Source: an uncultured Pseudomonadota bacterium
GTDB lineage: Bacteria > Pseudomonadota > Gammaproteobacteria > Burkholderiales > SG8-39
DNA length: 64,000 nt
Assembly (NCBI GenBank): GCA_903834835.1
Contig: CAILKO010000023.1
Coordinates: 62,001-126,000, forward strand
Reading direction: 5' to 3'
The translations under genes were made by a program, and so were the position numbers. The notes below the pieces were generated by a model. It made no database searches and was not told the DNA's origin. It was given only the letters and a program-made list of their open reading frames with translations. Shown in pieces: positions 44,732 through 55,597 of the stretch. Numbering within the stretch: position 1 is the stretch's first letter; each line of letters starts with the position of its first letter.

Positions 44732-44769
44732 ACGGCTTAATAGTAACTTAAATGTTACTATCCAGCCGT
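44732..44769 (-). terminator. Hairpin with T-tract downstream of acyl-CoA ligase; carries the repeated palindrome
   Basis: Outer arms ACGGCT (44732-44737) and AGCCGT (44764-44769) enclose a 2-nt internal loop and a perfect inner palindrome: ATAGTAAC, 6-nt spacer, GTTACTAT (44740-44761). On the minus strand the hairpin is followed by a run of Ts, so it can terminate the ligase transcript, whose stop is 42 nt upstream. The inner 22 bp match 55598-55619 nearly base for base. Confidence 0.7.
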
Positions 44770-44810
44770 AACCAGCGTCCATGACGCCCCTGCGGGCGCC
44801 ACGGCTCCAC

Positions 44811-46355
44811 TCAGTTGACGCGACGCGCCTTGCCAGCCCAGTAGGGCTCGCGCAGCTTGAACTTCTGCATCTTCCCGGTTGCCGTGCGCGGCAGCGACTC
44901 GCGAATCTCGATCGAAGTCGGGCACTTGAAGTGCGCCATCTTGCTGCGCGTGAATTCGATCAGATCCTTCTCGGTCGGCGTCTGACCCGGGCGGCACACC
45001 ACCAGCGCCTTGATCGTCTCGCCCCACTTGTCGCTCGGCACGCCGATCACGGCCACCTCGGCCACAGCCGGATGCTGGAAAAGGCAGTCCTCGACCTCGA
45101 TCGACGACACGTTCTCGCCGCCCGTGATGATGACGTCCTTCTTGCGGTCGGCAATCACGACGTAGGCGCCCTCCTGCTGACCGCCATCACCCGTATGGAA
45201 CCAGCCGCCATCCAGCGCCTTGGCGGTCTCATCCGGCTGTTGCCAGTAGCCCGCGAACACATTGTTGCTGCGCGCGAGAATCTCGCCTTCCTCGTCGATC
45301 TTGATCTGCACGCCGACCGCGGGCACCCCGGCACGCGACAGGCGCTTCGCGCGCTCCGGCGCTTCGAGCGCGTCCCATTCCTGTGGCCTGCGATTGACGG
45401 TGAGCAGCGGCGAGGTCTCGGTGAGACCGTAGATCTGCATGAACTCCCATTTAAGTTCGGTCTCGACACGCTCGATGGTCCTGGACGGAGGCGGCGCGCC
45501 GGCCACCACCACCCGGACGAGGCCCGGGCGAGGCAGCGGCTTGCCCGCCTTGGTACGCGCGACCGCCGCGTCCAGCACCGCGCTCAGCACGGCCGGTGCG
45601 CAATTGAAGATCGTGACACCTTCCGATTCGACCCGGCGCAGGATCTCCTCGCCGTCGATCTTCCGGATGATGACCTGCTTCACACCCATGGCGGTGAGCC
45701 CGTAGGGCATCCCCCAGCCGTTGCAGTGGAAGGTCGGCAGGGTATGCAGATACACATCGCGATCGGACACGCCTGCATGCCAGCCGAAGGTCACTGCATT
45801 CAGCCAGCAGCCGCGATGGGTGAGCTCGACCCCCTTGGGGCGTGCGGTTGTGCCCGAGGTGTAGTTGATCGACACCGTGGCGTTCTCGTCCGACACCCGG
45901 AAGCGCGGCTTCGCGCCCTTGCGCCCGAGCAGTTCGGCGTCGCTCGCCTTGCCAAGAATGATGCGGTGCTTCACCTTCAGATGCTTCAGCTGGTCCTCGA
46001 GTTCGGGATCGATCAGCGCGACGCTCGCGCCGGAATGCTCGAAGATATATCCGATCTCCTCCGCGTTCAGGCGGAAGTTGACCGGCACGAGCACCCTGCC
46101 GTACACGCTCACGCCGAACAGCGAAATCAGGAACCGCGCCGCGTTCGGCGAGACGATCGCGACGCGCTCGCCCTCCCCCACGCCCAGTTCATCCAGCTTC
46201 ACCGCAAGGCTGCGCGCCATCTCGGCGAATTGCTTGTAAGTGATCGTCCCGAGGCTGCCGCCGGGAGGATCGGGCTCATCCACAACGGCCGCGCGCTCGC
46301 CGTAGACGAGCTCCGCGCGGTCGATGAAATCGCTCAGGGTCAAGGGTACGAACAT
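44811..46355 (-). CDS. Acyl-CoA synthetase (AMP-dependent)
   Basis: 514-residue ligase of the medium/long-chain group. [16 protein letters not shown] (P-loop), [38 protein letters not shown], and the C-terminal [15 protein letters not shown] with catalytic Lys. ATG with GGAGG 6 nt upstream. Divergent from icmF with 257 nt between the starts. Similar in pattern to the truncated ligase at the right window end. The acyl substrate is unknown; short branched acids would fit the neighbour. Confidence 0.92.
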   Translation of the reverse strand: MFVPLTLSDFIDRAELVYGERAAVVDEPDPPGGSLGTITYKQFAEMARSLAVKLDELGVGEGERVAIVSPNAARFLISLFGVSVYGRVLVPVNFRLNAEEIGYIFEHSGASVALIDPELEDQLKHLKVKHRIILGKASDAELLGRKGAKPRFRVSDENATVSINYTSGTTARPKGVELTHRGCWLNAVTFGWHAGVSDRDVYLHTLPTFHCNGWGMPYGLTAMGVKQVIIRKIDGEEILRRVESEGVTIFNCAPAVLSAVLDAAVARTKAGKPLPRPGLVRVVVAGAPPPSRTIERVETELKWEFMQIYGLTETSPLLTVNRRPQEWDALEAPERAKRLSRAGVPAVGVQIKIDEEGEILARSNNVFAGYWQQPDETAKALDGGWFHTGDGGQQEGAYVVIADRKKDVIITGGENVSSIEVEDCLFQHPAVAEVAVIGVPSDKWGETIKALVVCRPGQTPTEKDLIEFTRSKMAHFKCPTSIEIRESLPRTATGKMQKFKLREPYWAGKARRVN

Positions 46356-46612
46356 GCCATCCTCCTGTCTGGTTGCCTCCGGCGGTGCCGGAATCCCGTC
46401 GTGCGCCTGTCCGGGCTGCCGGCCGCGCGAGGTGCCGAATTATGCGGCAAAGCGCTCGCTGCGGAAAAGCACGTTTCGCGGAGCGGTGCAGCCCCCCGTG
46501 CAAGGCGCGGATACTGACTTGCGCTGGTAACATTGCACCCCTCCGAGACCGTCTGGCGCCAGGAAGCGCGGCGAGCACGATCCAGGCTGGACTTTCCCTG
46601 AACCGAGATCCC

Positions 46613-49600
46613 ATGACCGATCTGTCCGACTCCAAGAATCTCCTGTACAAGGCCACCCACAAGATCCGCTTCGTGACGGCGGCGAGCCTGTTCGACGGCC
46701 ATGACGCATCGATCAACATCATGCGCCGCATCCTTCAGGGCACCGGTGCGGAGGTGATCCACCTCGGCCACAATCGCTCGGTGCAGGAGATCGTCGCTGC
46801 CGCGCTCCAGGAGGATGTCCAGGGCATCGCGATTTCGTCCTACCAGGGCGGCCACGTCGAGTACTTCAAGTACATGGTGGATCTGCTGCGCGAACAGGGC
46901 GGCGCCCATATACGGATCTTCGGCGGCGGCGGCGGCGTAATCGTGCCCGAGGAGATTGCCGACCTGCACGCCTACGGCGTCACGCGCATCTATTCGCCCG
47001 AGGACGGCCAGAAAATGGGCCTCCAGGGCATGATCAACGACATGCTCGCCCGCTCGGACTTCGATCCGACCGAATTCGCGCCCAAGGACCTGAAGCCGGT
47101 TCGCGCCGGCGACCGGCGCGCGCTTGCCCAGGTGATCACGGCCATCGAACTGGGGACCTGGGACGCCAATGAGCTCGCCGCGCTGCGCGAATCGGGCAAG
47201 TCATCCGGGATTCCGGTGCTCGGCATCACTGGCACGGGCGGCGCGGGCAAGAGCTCGCTCACCGACGAACTGGTGCGCCGCTTCCGCTTCGATCAGCAGG
47301 ACCACCTGCGCATCGGCATCATTTCGGTGGACCCGACGCGCCGCAAGACCGGCGGCGCGCTGCTCGGCGACCGGATACGCATGAATTCCATCCACGGCGA
47401 GCGCATCTTCATGCGCTCGCTCGCGACGCGGGAATCGGGCGCGGAAATCACAGCGAACCTGCCCGATGTGCTGGCGCTTGCCAAGACCGCGGGCTTCGAT
47501 CTCCTCATCGTCGAAACCTCGGGCATCGGCCAGGGCGACGCCGCGATCGTCCCGCACGTGGACGTGTCGCTGTATGTCATGACGCCGGAGTTCGGGGCCG
47601 CGAGCCAGCTCGAAAAGATCGACATGCTCGATTTCGCCGACTTCATCGCGATCAACAAGTTCGACCGCAAGGGCGCCGACGACGCATTGCGCGACGTGCG
47701 CAAGCAGGTGCAGCGCAACCGGCAAGCCTTCACGACGCCGGTGGATGCCATGCCGGTGTTCGGTACCGTGGCGGCACGATTCAACGACGACGGAGTCACC
47801 GCGCTCTACCAGGCCGTGATCGGCCGCCTTGCCGACAAGGGCATGAAGGCCGGCAGGTCGCTGCTGCCCGCGGTTGCCGGTCGCGCTTCCTCCGCCGTGA
47901 ATGTGCTCGTGCCGGCGAAACGCCAGCGTTACCTCGCCGAGATATCAGAAACCGTGCGCGCCTACCATGCGCACGCCGTTGCGCAGGCGCAGGTCGCGCG
48001 CGATCGCCAGGCGCTCATCGCGGCGCGCCGCATGCTCGACAAGGCGGGCAAGGATGGCCACGTCCTAGAATCGCTGATCGAGGAGCGCAACGGTGCGCTC
48101 GAGCAGCGTTCCCGCAAACTGCTCGAAATGTGGCCGGACACCGTCAAGGCCTATTCCGGCGACGAATACGTGGTGAAGATCCGCGATAAGGAGATCCGCA
48201 CCCGCCTCACCACCGAATCGCTCTCCGGCACGCGCGTGCCGAAAGTCGCGCTGCCGCGCTACAAGGACGAGGGCGAGATCCTCGCCTGGCAGCTGCGCGA
48301 GAACGTGCCGGGTTCCTTTCCGTTCACGGCCGGCACCTTCGCGTTCAAGCGCGAGAACGAGGACCCGACACGCATGTTTGCGGGGGAAGGCGATCCGTTC
48401 CGCACCAACAAGCGCTTTCACCTGCTCTCCAAGGACATGCCGGCGAAGCGTCTCTCGACCGCCTTCGATTCGGTCACCCTCTACGGTTTCGACCCGGACG
48501 AACGGCCGGATATCTACGGCAAGGTCGGCAATTCCGGCGTGTCGATCGCGACGCTGGAAGACATGAAGGTGCTCTACGGCGGCTTCGAGCTTTGCGCGCC
48601 GAACACGTCCGTTTCGATGACCATCAACGGCCCTGCCCCGACGCTGCTCGCCATGTTCTTCAACACGGCGATCGACCAGCAACTGGAGAAGTTCCAGAAG
48701 GACAATGGGCGCGCCCCCACCGAGGATGAAGCCGCCAAGATACGCGAATGGACGCTCGCCTCGGTGCGCGGCACCGTGCAGGCAGACATCCTCAAGGAAG
48801 ACCAGGGCCAGAACACCTGCATCTTCTCCACCGATTTCTCGCTCAAGGTGATGGGCGACATTCAGGAATACTTCATCCACAACCAGGTGAAGAACTTCTA
48901 CTCGGTGTCGATCTCGGGCTATCACATCGCGGAAGCCGGAGCGAATCCGATCTCCCAGCTTGCGTTCACGCTGTCGAACGGCTTCACCTACGTCGAGGCC
49001 TACCTCGCGCGCGGCATGCACATCGACGATTTCGCGCCGAATCTGTCGTTCTTCTTTTCCTACGGCATGGATCCGGAATACGCGGTGCTCGGCCGCGTGG
49101 CGCGCCGCATCTGGGCGGTGGCGATGCGCGATCGCTATGGCGCGAACGAGCGCAGCCAGAAGCTGAAATTCCATTCGCAGACCTCGGGCCGCAGTCTGCA
49201 TGCGCAGGAAGTGTCGTTCAACGATATCCGCACCACGCTGCAGGCGCTGATCTCGACCTACGACAATACGAACTCCCTGCACACCAACGCCTACGACGAG
49301 GCGATCACGACGCCCACCGAGGAATCGGTGCGCCGCGCGATGGCGATCCAGCTCATCATCAACCGCGAGTGGGGCCTCGGGAAGAACGAGAATCCGAACC
49401 AGGGCGCCTTCATCATCGATGCGCTCACCGATCTCGTCGAGGAGGCGGTGCTGAAGGAGTTCGAGGCGATCAGTTCCCGCGGCGGCGTGCTCGGCGCAAT
49501 GGAAACCGGCTACCAGCGCGGGAAGATCCAGGAAGAGTCGCTCTACTACGAGCACAAGAAGCACGATGGTTCCTATCCGCTGGTCGGCGTGAATTTCTTC

Positions 49601-49867
49601 CGGAACCCGCACGATTCCGGCGTCCCGCAGAAGATCGAGCTGATCCGCTCCACGGATGAGGAGAAGCAGTCCCAGCTGAAACGTCTGCGGGAATTTCATA
49701 AACGCCACGCGAGCGAATCCGGACCGATGCTCGACCGCCTGCGCCGTGCGGTGATCGCGAACGAAAACGTGTTCGCGGTGCTGATGGACGCGGTGCGCTG
49801 CTGTTCGCTCGGCCAGATCACCCACGCGCTGTTCGAAGTCGGCGGACAGTACCGCCGCAGCATGTAG
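46613..49867 (+). CDS. icmF: Fused isobutyryl-CoA mutase IcmF
   Basis: Adenosylcobalamin mutase interconverting isobutyryl-CoA and n-butyryl-CoA, fused to its own G-protein chaperone. 1084 residues: B12-binding domain (about 15-150; DGHDASIN, with the base-off His), GTPase domain (about 195-460; [11 protein letters not shown]-loop and NKFDRKGA), linker, then the substrate barrel (about 550-1084). Phe589 (RMFAGEGD) and Gln733 (DQGQNTCIF) occupy the positions that are Tyr/Arg in methylmalonyl-CoA mutase, which indicates isobutyryl-CoA. The start at MTDLSDSKN fits the family; the open frame extends 240 nt further upstream without support. Confidence 0.95.
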   Translation: MTDLSDSKNLLYKATHKIRFVTAASLFDGHDASINIMRRILQGTGAEVIHLGHNRSVQEIVAAALQEDVQGIAISSYQGGHVEYFKYMVDLLREQGGAHIRIFGGGGGVIVPEEIADLHAYGVTRIYSPEDGQKMGLQGMINDMLARSDFDPTEFAPKDLKPVRAGDRRALAQVITAIELGTWDANELAALRESGKSSGIPVLGITGTGGAGKSSLTDELVRRFRFDQQDHLRIGIISVDPTRRKTGGALLGDRIRMNSIHGERIFMRSLATRESGAEITANLPDVLALAKTAGFDLLIVETSGIGQGDAAIVPHVDVSLYVMTPEFGAASQLEKIDMLDFADFIAINKFDRKGADDALRDVRKQVQRNRQAFTTPVDAMPVFGTVAARFNDDGVTALYQAVIGRLADKGMKAGRSLLPAVAGRASSAVNVLVPAKRQRYLAEISETVRAYHAHAVAQAQVARDRQALIAARRMLDKAGKDGHVLESLIEERNGALEQRSRKLLEMWPDTVKAYSGDEYVVKIRDKEIRTRLTTESLSGTRVPKVALPRYKDEGEILAWQLRENVPGSFPFTAGTFAFKRENEDPTRMFAGEGDPFRTNKRFHLLSKDMPAKRLSTAFDSVTLYGFDPDERPDIYGKVGNSGVSIATLEDMKVLYGGFELCAPNTSVSMTINGPAPTLLAMFFNTAIDQQLEKFQKDNGRAPTEDEAAKIREWTLASVRGTVQADILKEDQGQNTCIFSTDFSLKVMGDIQEYFIHNQVKNFYSVSISGYHIAEAGANPISQLAFTLSNGFTYVEAYLARGMHIDDFAPNLSFFFSYGMDPEYAVLGRVARRIWAVAMRDRYGANERSQKLKFHSQTSGRSLHAQEVSFNDIRTTLQALISTYDNTNSLHTNAYDEAITTPTEESVRRAMAIQLIINREWGLGKNENPNQGAFIIDALTDLVEEAVLKEFEAISSRGGVLGAMETGYQRGKIQEESLYYEHKKHDGSYPLVGVNFFRNPHDSGVPQKIELIRSTDEEKQSQLKRLREFHKRHASESGPMLDRLRRAVIANENVFAVLMDAVRCCSLGQITHALFEVGGQYRRSM

Positions 49868-49959
49868 ACCTGTCATTCAAGGCAGCCGGGCCGGCCGACG
49901 TACCGGCGCGCCCGCCGCACCACCAGATTACGCAACGCCACATCCTGAGAGGGGGAGAA

Positions 49960-51198
49960 ATGTCGCAGCGCCCGAAGGTCATCGTCAATCTGTACCCTGT
50001 ACTGCCCGCAGACGGAGAAGAAGGCCGCAAGAAGGCCCGCCCGCTCGGTCGCAACCGTGACATGTACCAGCAGGTCGTGCACGAGTGGGTCGACATCATC
50101 AAGGCGGCCGACGAGATGGGGGTCTGGGGGGCCTCGACGATCGAGCACCACCTGCATTCGGAGGGCTACGAGGTTTCGCCGAACCCCGGCATCCTGAACG
50201 CCTTCTGGGCAGGCAAGGGATTTCGAAACATACACATCGGCGCCATGGGCTACGTAATGGCTACCCAGGATCCGATCCGCGTCGCGGAGGAAACCGCGAT
50301 TCTGGATCATCTGTTCCGCGGCAAGTACTTCGTCGGGCTCGCGCGGGGCTACCAGTCGCGCTGGACCAATATTCTCGGCCAGTTCAGCGAATCGCAGGCG
50401 ACAGTCAGCGACGGCAGCGCGGCGGACCTCAAGAACCGCGAGATCTTCGAAGAACGCGTCGAGATGCTGCTCGAATGCTGGAAGAACGACTCGGTCAGTC
50501 TGGATGGCAAGTACTACAAGGCACCCTACCCGTTCGACACCGGGATCGACTATCCCGCGCACCGCATCGCGGCCACGGCCGGCGGCCCGGGCGAGGTCGA
50601 CGCGAACGGCAAGGTGCGGCGCGTAAGCGTGGTGCCCGCCCCCTACCAGACGCCGCATCCCCCGGTGTTCGTCGCATCAAGCAAGAGCGACGACTCCATC
50701 AAGTACTGCGCGCGCAAGGGATTCATCCCGACCTATTTCTCCAAGTTCAAGGACGTCGTGCGCCAGAGCAAGCTCTACGTGGAAGAAGCCGCGAGCGCCG
50801 GCCTCAGCGTGCGCCACGGCGAGCGCCAGAACATCGTGCGCTGGATGCACGTGGGCGAGAACGACGCCGAAGTGAACCGCAAGCTGCAGGACTACGACGT
50901 CGACATCTACAAGAACTTCTATTCGCCGTTCTTCCCGCAGTTTTCGGCCGACCCGAATATCGACTGGGTCAAGAACATCCGCGAATCCGGCATTTTCACC
51001 GTCGGCACGGTCGATCAGCTGCGCAAGGAATGGCAGGACATGTACCGTGAAGTACCGATGGAATACATCACGCTGATCTTCCATTACGCCCAGCAGCCTG
51101 CCAAAGACGTGATCAAGGAGCTGGAACTGTTCATGACCAAGGTGCTGCCCACGCTGGGCGATGTCGAGCCGGGCTCAGGCGCGCGCCGGCCGGTCTGA
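49960..51198 (+). CDS. Luciferase-like flavin-dependent monooxygenase
   Basis: 412-residue TIM-barrel enzyme of the bacterial-luciferase superfamily, longer than the one at 33667. Landmarks: WGASTIEHHLHSEGYE, GAMGYVMATQDPIRVAEE, GKYFVGLARGYQSRW and FVASSKSDDSIKYCARKGF. GGGGGAG ribosome-binding site 5 nt before the ATG. It starts a three-gene plus-strand group with SMP-30 and old-yellow-enzyme homologues (gaps of 21 and 47 nt), consistent with oxygenation, lactone opening and ene reduction in one pathway (inference). Confidence 0.88.
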   Translation: MSQRPKVIVNLYPVLPADGEEGRKKARPLGRNRDMYQQVVHEWVDIIKAADEMGVWGASTIEHHLHSEGYEVSPNPGILNAFWAGKGFRNIHIGAMGYVMATQDPIRVAEETAILDHLFRGKYFVGLARGYQSRWTNILGQFSESQATVSDGSAADLKNREIFEERVEMLLECWKNDSVSLDGKYYKAPYPFDTGIDYPAHRIAATAGGPGEVDANGKVRRVSVVPAPYQTPHPPVFVASSKSDDSIKYCARKGFIPTYFSKFKDVVRQSKLYVEEAASAGLSVRHGERQNIVRWMHVGENDAEVNRKLQDYDVDIYKNFYSPFFPQFSADPNIDWVKNIRESGIFTVGTVDQLRKEWQDMYREVPMEYITLIFHYAQQPAKDVIKELELFMTKVLPTLGDVEPGSGARRPV

Positions 51199-51219
51199 AA
51201 CAAACAGGGAGAGGACGCG

Positions 51220-52236
51220 ATGGCCAACCCAAACCGCCTGCGCGGGTTCACAGCCGACCCGCGCGAAATTCAGTACACGGGCCGCGATCTTCAGCGCCCC
51301 GAATGCATACTCGCCGAGCGCAACGGAACGCTGTGGTCGGCCGATGCGCGCGGCGGCGTGATGCGCATCGCGCCGGACGGCACACAGCAGTTTGTCGGCC
51401 AGCAACAGTCGAATTTTTCAGGCGCCAGCGACGATTCCACGCGTTTCACCCAGGGCACGCTGCCTAACGGCCTCGCCTTCGACCGCGAAGGCCGCTTCCT
51501 GATCGCGAACTTCGGCACCGACCGGCTCGAGCAGATGGATCGCGACGGCCGTTCGCGCGTGCTCTACGACCGCATCGACGGACAAGCGATCGGCAAGGTG
51601 AACTTCGTGTTGCGCGACAGCCGCGACCGGATGTGGCTCACGATCTCCACGCGCATCCAGAACTGGATGGACACCATGAATCCGGGTTTCACCGACGGCT
51701 ATGTCGCGGTGGCGGACGAGCGCGGTCTGCACGTCGTCGCCGAGGGCTTCGCCTTCACCAACGAGATCCGCTTCGATGCGAAAGAGGAATGGCTCTATGT
51801 GGTGGAGACCACCGCGCGCCGGATCACGCGGCTTCGCATTGCATCGGATGCAAGCGTAAGCGCACGCGAGACCTTCGGCCCGGAGCGGCTGGGCGACGGA
51901 TTCCCGGACGGCATCGCGTTCGACGCCGACGGCAACCTCTGGATCGCGGAAGTCATGTCGGATCGACTGCTCGCGATCACGCCCGAGGGCGAGCTCCTCC
52001 CTCCAATTCTGGACGATGGCGACCCTGCGGCCACGCGCGCACTGGCCGCAGCCTTCGACGCCGGGCACAACAACTCCGAGATCATGCTCAAGGCGGGCGG
52101 GAAGATTGCCCCCTGGTTCGCGAGCGTCACCTTTGGCGGCCCCGACCTGCGCACCGTCTATGTCGGCAGCCTGCGCGGCAATCGCATTCCCTGGTTCCGC
52201 TCACCGGTGCCCGGCCTGTCGATGGTCCACTGGTAA
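51220..52236 (+). CDS. SMP-30/gluconolactonase-family lactonase
   Basis: 338-residue six-bladed beta-propeller. Metal ligands appear as the Glu in QRPECILAE (about residue 28), the Asn in FTNEIRF and the Asp in FPDGIAFDADGNLWIAEV. Such enzymes hydrolyse lactones. No signal peptide, so cytoplasmic. 21 nt after the luciferase-like gene and preceded by GGGAGAGGA, therefore likely co-transcribed; a monooxygenase-made lactone is a sensible substrate. Confidence 0.88.
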   Translation: MANPNRLRGFTADPREIQYTGRDLQRPECILAERNGTLWSADARGGVMRIAPDGTQQFVGQQQSNFSGASDDSTRFTQGTLPNGLAFDREGRFLIANFGTDRLEQMDRDGRSRVLYDRIDGQAIGKVNFVLRDSRDRMWLTISTRIQNWMDTMNPGFTDGYVAVADERGLHVVAEGFAFTNEIRFDAKEEWLYVVETTARRITRLRIASDASVSARETFGPERLGDGFPDGIAFDADGNLWIAEVMSDRLLAITPEGELLPPILDDGDPAATRALAAAFDAGHNNSEIMLKAGGKIAPWFASVTFGGPDLRTVYVGSLRGNRIPWFRSPVPGLSMVHW

Positions 52237-52283
52237 ACGTCTCCTCACCCTCGCAACATCGCGACAACGGAAAGAGCAACACC

Positions 52284-53387
52284 ATGCCAACGCTATTCGA
52301 CCCGATCCGCCTCGGCCAGTTCGAGTGTTCCAACCGGATATTCATGTCTCCGCTCACGCGTTCGCGCGCCTCGCGCGAGGGGGTGCCCTCGCCGCTCGTG
52401 CGGGAGCACTACGCGCAGCGCGCCACGGCGGGCCTGATCATTTCCGAGGCGGTCGGTGTCACCCGTCAGGGCCTCGGCTGGCCCTTCGCCCCCGGCATCT
52501 GGAATCAGGCGCAGGTGAGCGCGTGGCGGCCGGTCACGCGCGAGGTACATGCGCACAAGGGCCGCATCATCGCCCAGCTCTGGCACATGGGACGGCTCGT
52601 CCATCCCGACTACCTCGGCGGCACAGCGCCCGTGTCGTCCTGGGCGATCGCCGCGCCGGACAACGCCAAGACCTACGAGGGGCCGAAGCCCTATGCCGTG
52701 CCGCACATGCTGAATGTTGCGGAAATCAAGGGCATCATCGCCGACTACGTCCATGCGGCGAAGAACGCGATGTCCTCGGAGTTCGACGGCATCCAGCTGC
52801 ACGCCGCGAACGGCTATCTGTTCGACCAGTTCATGCGCGACAGCTGCAACCAGCGCAGCGACGACTACGGCGGCACGCCGGAGAAGCGCACGCGCTTCAT
52901 CGTCGAGACCGTGCAGGCGATCGCCGATGCCATCGGTGCGGACCGCGTCGCGATACGCGTGTCCCCGGCCATCCCCTTGCAGGGCTGCGTGGACAGCGCC
53001 GCCGAGGAGGTTTTCACGCGCGTGGCGGAAGCCATGCGGCGGATCGGCATCATGTTCCTCGAAGTGCGCGAGCCTGCGCCGAACCTGCGCAAGGTGACCC
53101 CACCGCCGCACACCACGAACTGGCCTGCCGTCCCCCTGATCGCAGCGCGCCTGAAAGCCGCGTTCAAGGGTCCCTTTGTGGTGAACACCGGCTACGATCG
53201 CACCGATGCGATGGCGGCGGTTGCGAACGGCGAGGCGGATGCCATCGCCTTCGGCAAGCCCTTCATATCGAACCCGGACCTCGTCGCGCGCCTCGCGAAC
53301 AACCGCCCGCTCGCGCAGCACGATCTCGCCACACTCTATACCCAGGGTGCCGAGGGCTATACCTCCTACCCTGCCTGGAAGGGCTGA
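52284..53387 (+). CDS. Old yellow enzyme-type alkene reductase
   Basis: 367-residue FMN oxidoreductase of the NemA/XenB type. SPLTRSRA near residue 22 has the FMN-tuning Thr; the substrate-binding His/Asn pair is in GIQLHAANGYLFDQFM, followed by RSDDYGGTPEKRTRF; the end is the usual FGKPFISNPDL. It reduces activated C=C bonds using NAD(P)H. Third gene of the group, 47 nt after the SMP-30 gene. Confidence 0.93.
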   Translation: MPTLFDPIRLGQFECSNRIFMSPLTRSRASREGVPSPLVREHYAQRATAGLIISEAVGVTRQGLGWPFAPGIWNQAQVSAWRPVTREVHAHKGRIIAQLWHMGRLVHPDYLGGTAPVSSWAIAAPDNAKTYEGPKPYAVPHMLNVAEIKGIIADYVHAAKNAMSSEFDGIQLHAANGYLFDQFMRDSCNQRSDDYGGTPEKRTRFIVETVQAIADAIGADRVAIRVSPAIPLQGCVDSAAEEVFTRVAEAMRRIGIMFLEVREPAPNLRKVTPPPHTTNWPAVPLIAARLKAAFKGPFVVNTGYDRTDAMAAVANGEADAIAFGKPFISNPDLVARLANNRPLAQHDLATLYTQGAEGYTSYPAWKG

Positions 53388-53405
53388 CCCCGATCGGCTC
53401 GCGCC

Positions 53406-54626
53406 TCAGGATGACGCGGGCCGTGCCTTCGCCTCGGGCTGCAACGAAGCTGCATCGTGTGCTGACGCAGTCGTACCCGCGGGGAGCAGCTGTGCGGCGA
53501 GCGCGGCCACCGCTGCCGAGGTACCGAGCAGCATCAGCAGCGCCGAGAACCCGCCAAAGCGCTCGTACATGAAGGCGCTCAGCGGGACCGAAGCCGCACT
53601 CGATCCGAGCGTAAGCATCGAGCGCACGCCAAAGGCCGTCGCGCGCCAGCGCGCCGGAGAAAAGCGTGCAAGAAGCAGGTTCTCGGCCGCCGGATACAGG
53701 CCGTTCAGTACCGCGCTGCTGAGCGCCACCGCCACCAGCACGAGCCCGCTCGCCATGCCGGCGGCATAGAGCAGCAGCGCGAAGGCCGCAATCGCCAGCA
53801 CATACACACGACCTGGCGCGTAGCGGTCGGCCAGCCGGCCTCCCGCAAGACCCGAAAAGCCGCTCAGCAGATAGGCCACCGCCACCATGGCGCCGACGCT
53901 GCCGATTCCGCTCGCATAGCCCGAGATCCCCTCCGCAACCAGCTTGGGCATCACGAGAAACAGCGTATGTCCCACGATCCCTGCGCAGACCATGGCGATC
54001 GTGAGCAGCACAAAAGCCCGGCGCATGCTCTCGGCCGGCACCTCGGCGATCGGATGCGCGTCTACCCTGGGATCAGCGATGGCACCGCGCCGCCAGAGCA
54101 CCAGCAGTGCGCTACCGAGCAGAATCGAGACTGCCCCGGGAAGAATGAACGCCGCACGCCATGACATCAGATCCGAGAGCCCGCCCGCGACGACGGGCGC
54201 AAGCGCGAAGCCGAAGGCCCCATAGACGCCGTTCGCGCCAAGGGCGCGGCCCCGGTGCAGCGCAACGCGGATCAACCACGGGATCCCGACCGGATGGTAG
54301 ATGGAGGCGAACAGCCCCATCAGCGCAATACCCGCGCCCAGCCAGAATGGCGTGTCGGCCAGGCCTGCGAGCACGGCCGCAACCCCTGCACCGATCAGGA
54401 ACACCACCATCATGCCCGCGCTCGACCAGCGATCCGCCAGCCAGCCTGCGGGGAGCGCGCCAATGCCGAACAGGATCTGGCCCGTGAACATCAGCCCGAT
54501 CAGTTCGCTGTATCCCATGCCCCACTCGCGCTCGAGCGCGAGCACCACCGTCGGGAACAGCATCATCAGGAAGTGCACGAACCCATGCGACACATTCGTG
54601 AACAACAGGCTCAGCCTGACCGGCAT
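53406..54626 (-). CDS. Major facilitator superfamily transporter
   Basis: 406-residue protein with about twelve hydrophobic segments. The loop 2-3 motif appears as AGWLADRWSSAG and its second-half repeat as GGRLADRYAPGRV. Substrate unknown. The start is 35 nt after the FAH hydrolase stop, so they are probably one unit and may handle the same compound. Convergent with the old-yellow-enzyme gene, 18 nt apart. Confidence 0.9.
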   Translation of the reverse strand: MPVRLSLLFTNVSHGFVHFLMMLFPTVVLALEREWGMGYSELIGLMFTGQILFGIGALPAGWLADRWSSAGMMVVFLIGAGVAAVLAGLADTPFWLGAGIALMGLFASIYHPVGIPWLIRVALHRGRALGANGVYGAFGFALAPVVAGGLSDLMSWRAAFILPGAVSILLGSALLVLWRRGAIADPRVDAHPIAEVPAESMRRAFVLLTIAMVCAGIVGHTLFLVMPKLVAEGISGYASGIGSVGAMVAVAYLLSGFSGLAGGRLADRYAPGRVYVLAIAAFALLLYAAGMASGLVLVAVALSSAVLNGLYPAAENLLLARFSPARWRATAFGVRSMLTLGSSAASVPLSAFMYERFGGFSALLMLLGTSAAVAALAAQLLPAGTTASAHDAASLQPEAKARPASS

Positions 54627-54661
54627 CCGCGCTCCCTGTCGATTAAGGCGGTGATCCGCAC

Positions 54662-55534
54662 TCAGCGGACCGCCAGCTCCATCTCGCCGATCGCATCGCA
54701 GCCGATCCGTACCCGGTCGCCGGGCTTGATCGGGGTGACGCCTTCCGGCGTTCCGGTGTAGATGACGTCTCCGGGATAGAGCGTATAGATGCTGGAAGCG
54801 AATTCGATCAATCGCCGGATGCCCACCAGCAGCAGCGAGGTCGAGGACTGCTGCTTGCGCACGCCGTTGATATCCAGCCAGATGGTCAGCTTCTCCGGTT
54901 CCGGGATTTCGTCTGCGGTCACCAGCCAGGGACCGATCGACGCATAGGTGTCAGCGGATTTGCGCCAGCTGCGGTCCTCGGTTCCCCGGACCGTGGTGTC
55001 CAGTCCCAGGGTGTAGCCGGCAATATGCTCGAAGGCCTTGTCCGCCGGCACATCCTTGGCCGTCTTGCCGATCACCACAACGAGCTCGACCTCCGGGTCA
55101 TTGCGCCGGTCCAGCCATTTAAGCGCGACGCCCTCGGCCTGCCCGGCGAGCGCCGAGTTGGCCTTCAGGAAAAGGCCGAGCTTCTCGGTCGGGCGCTCCA
55201 TGCCGGCGAGCTGCTTGTCGTGGAATCCGTGGCTCACCGTCGGGTCGGCCGTGTCGACATCGATATGGGCGCGATAGTTTGCCGGCGCAGCCATGACCTT
55301 GTTGGGGGCCGTGACCGGGCTGTGCAGCGTCACATTGTCGAGCGGAATGCCGTGAGCCGCCGGACGCAGCGTGCGCGCCGCCGCGCTCACTGCGGCGAGA
55401 TTCCGGATCAGCGGATCGCCGGGAGGCTGAGGCCAGCGCGTCGCCCCTATCGCATCCAGCGCCCCGCTCACGTCATACACCGTGGCGCCTTCGACCAGTC
55501 CGAGGCGGTCGTTGTTGAAACGGCAGAGTTTCAT
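54662..55534 (-). CDS. Fumarylacetoacetate hydrolase family protein
   Basis: 290-residue FAH-superfamily enzyme cleaving C-C bonds of dioxo acids or acting as decarboxylase/hydratase. Metal-binding pattern: DPEVELVVVIGKTAKDV (Glu-x-Glu), GYTLGLDTTVRGTE (Asp) and the C-terminal GDVIYTGTPEGV. ATG at 55534. A perfect palindrome ends 64 nt upstream and may regulate it. Confidence 0.92.
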   Translation of the reverse strand: MKLCRFNNDRLGLVEGATVYDVSGALDAIGATRWPQPPGDPLIRNLAAVSAAARTLRPAAHGIPLDNVTLHSPVTAPNKVMAAPANYRAHIDVDTADPTVSHGFHDKQLAGMERPTEKLGLFLKANSALAGQAEGVALKWLDRRNDPEVELVVVIGKTAKDVPADKAFEHIAGYTLGLDTTVRGTEDRSWRKSADTYASIGPWLVTADEIPEPEKLTIWLDINGVRKQQSSTSLLLVGIRRLIEFASSIYTLYPGDVIYTGTPEGVTPIKPGDRVRIGCDAIGEMELAVR

Positions 55535-55597
55535 GATGACATCCGATCCTGGTTGACCTGCTCTAGTGATGCACCCCGGGGGCGCTAAACAAACACG

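Noticed and set aside
48065-49876. 603-codon frame antisense to icmF
   Set aside because: Shadow of the icmF C-terminal domain; no ribosome-binding site or recognisable domain.
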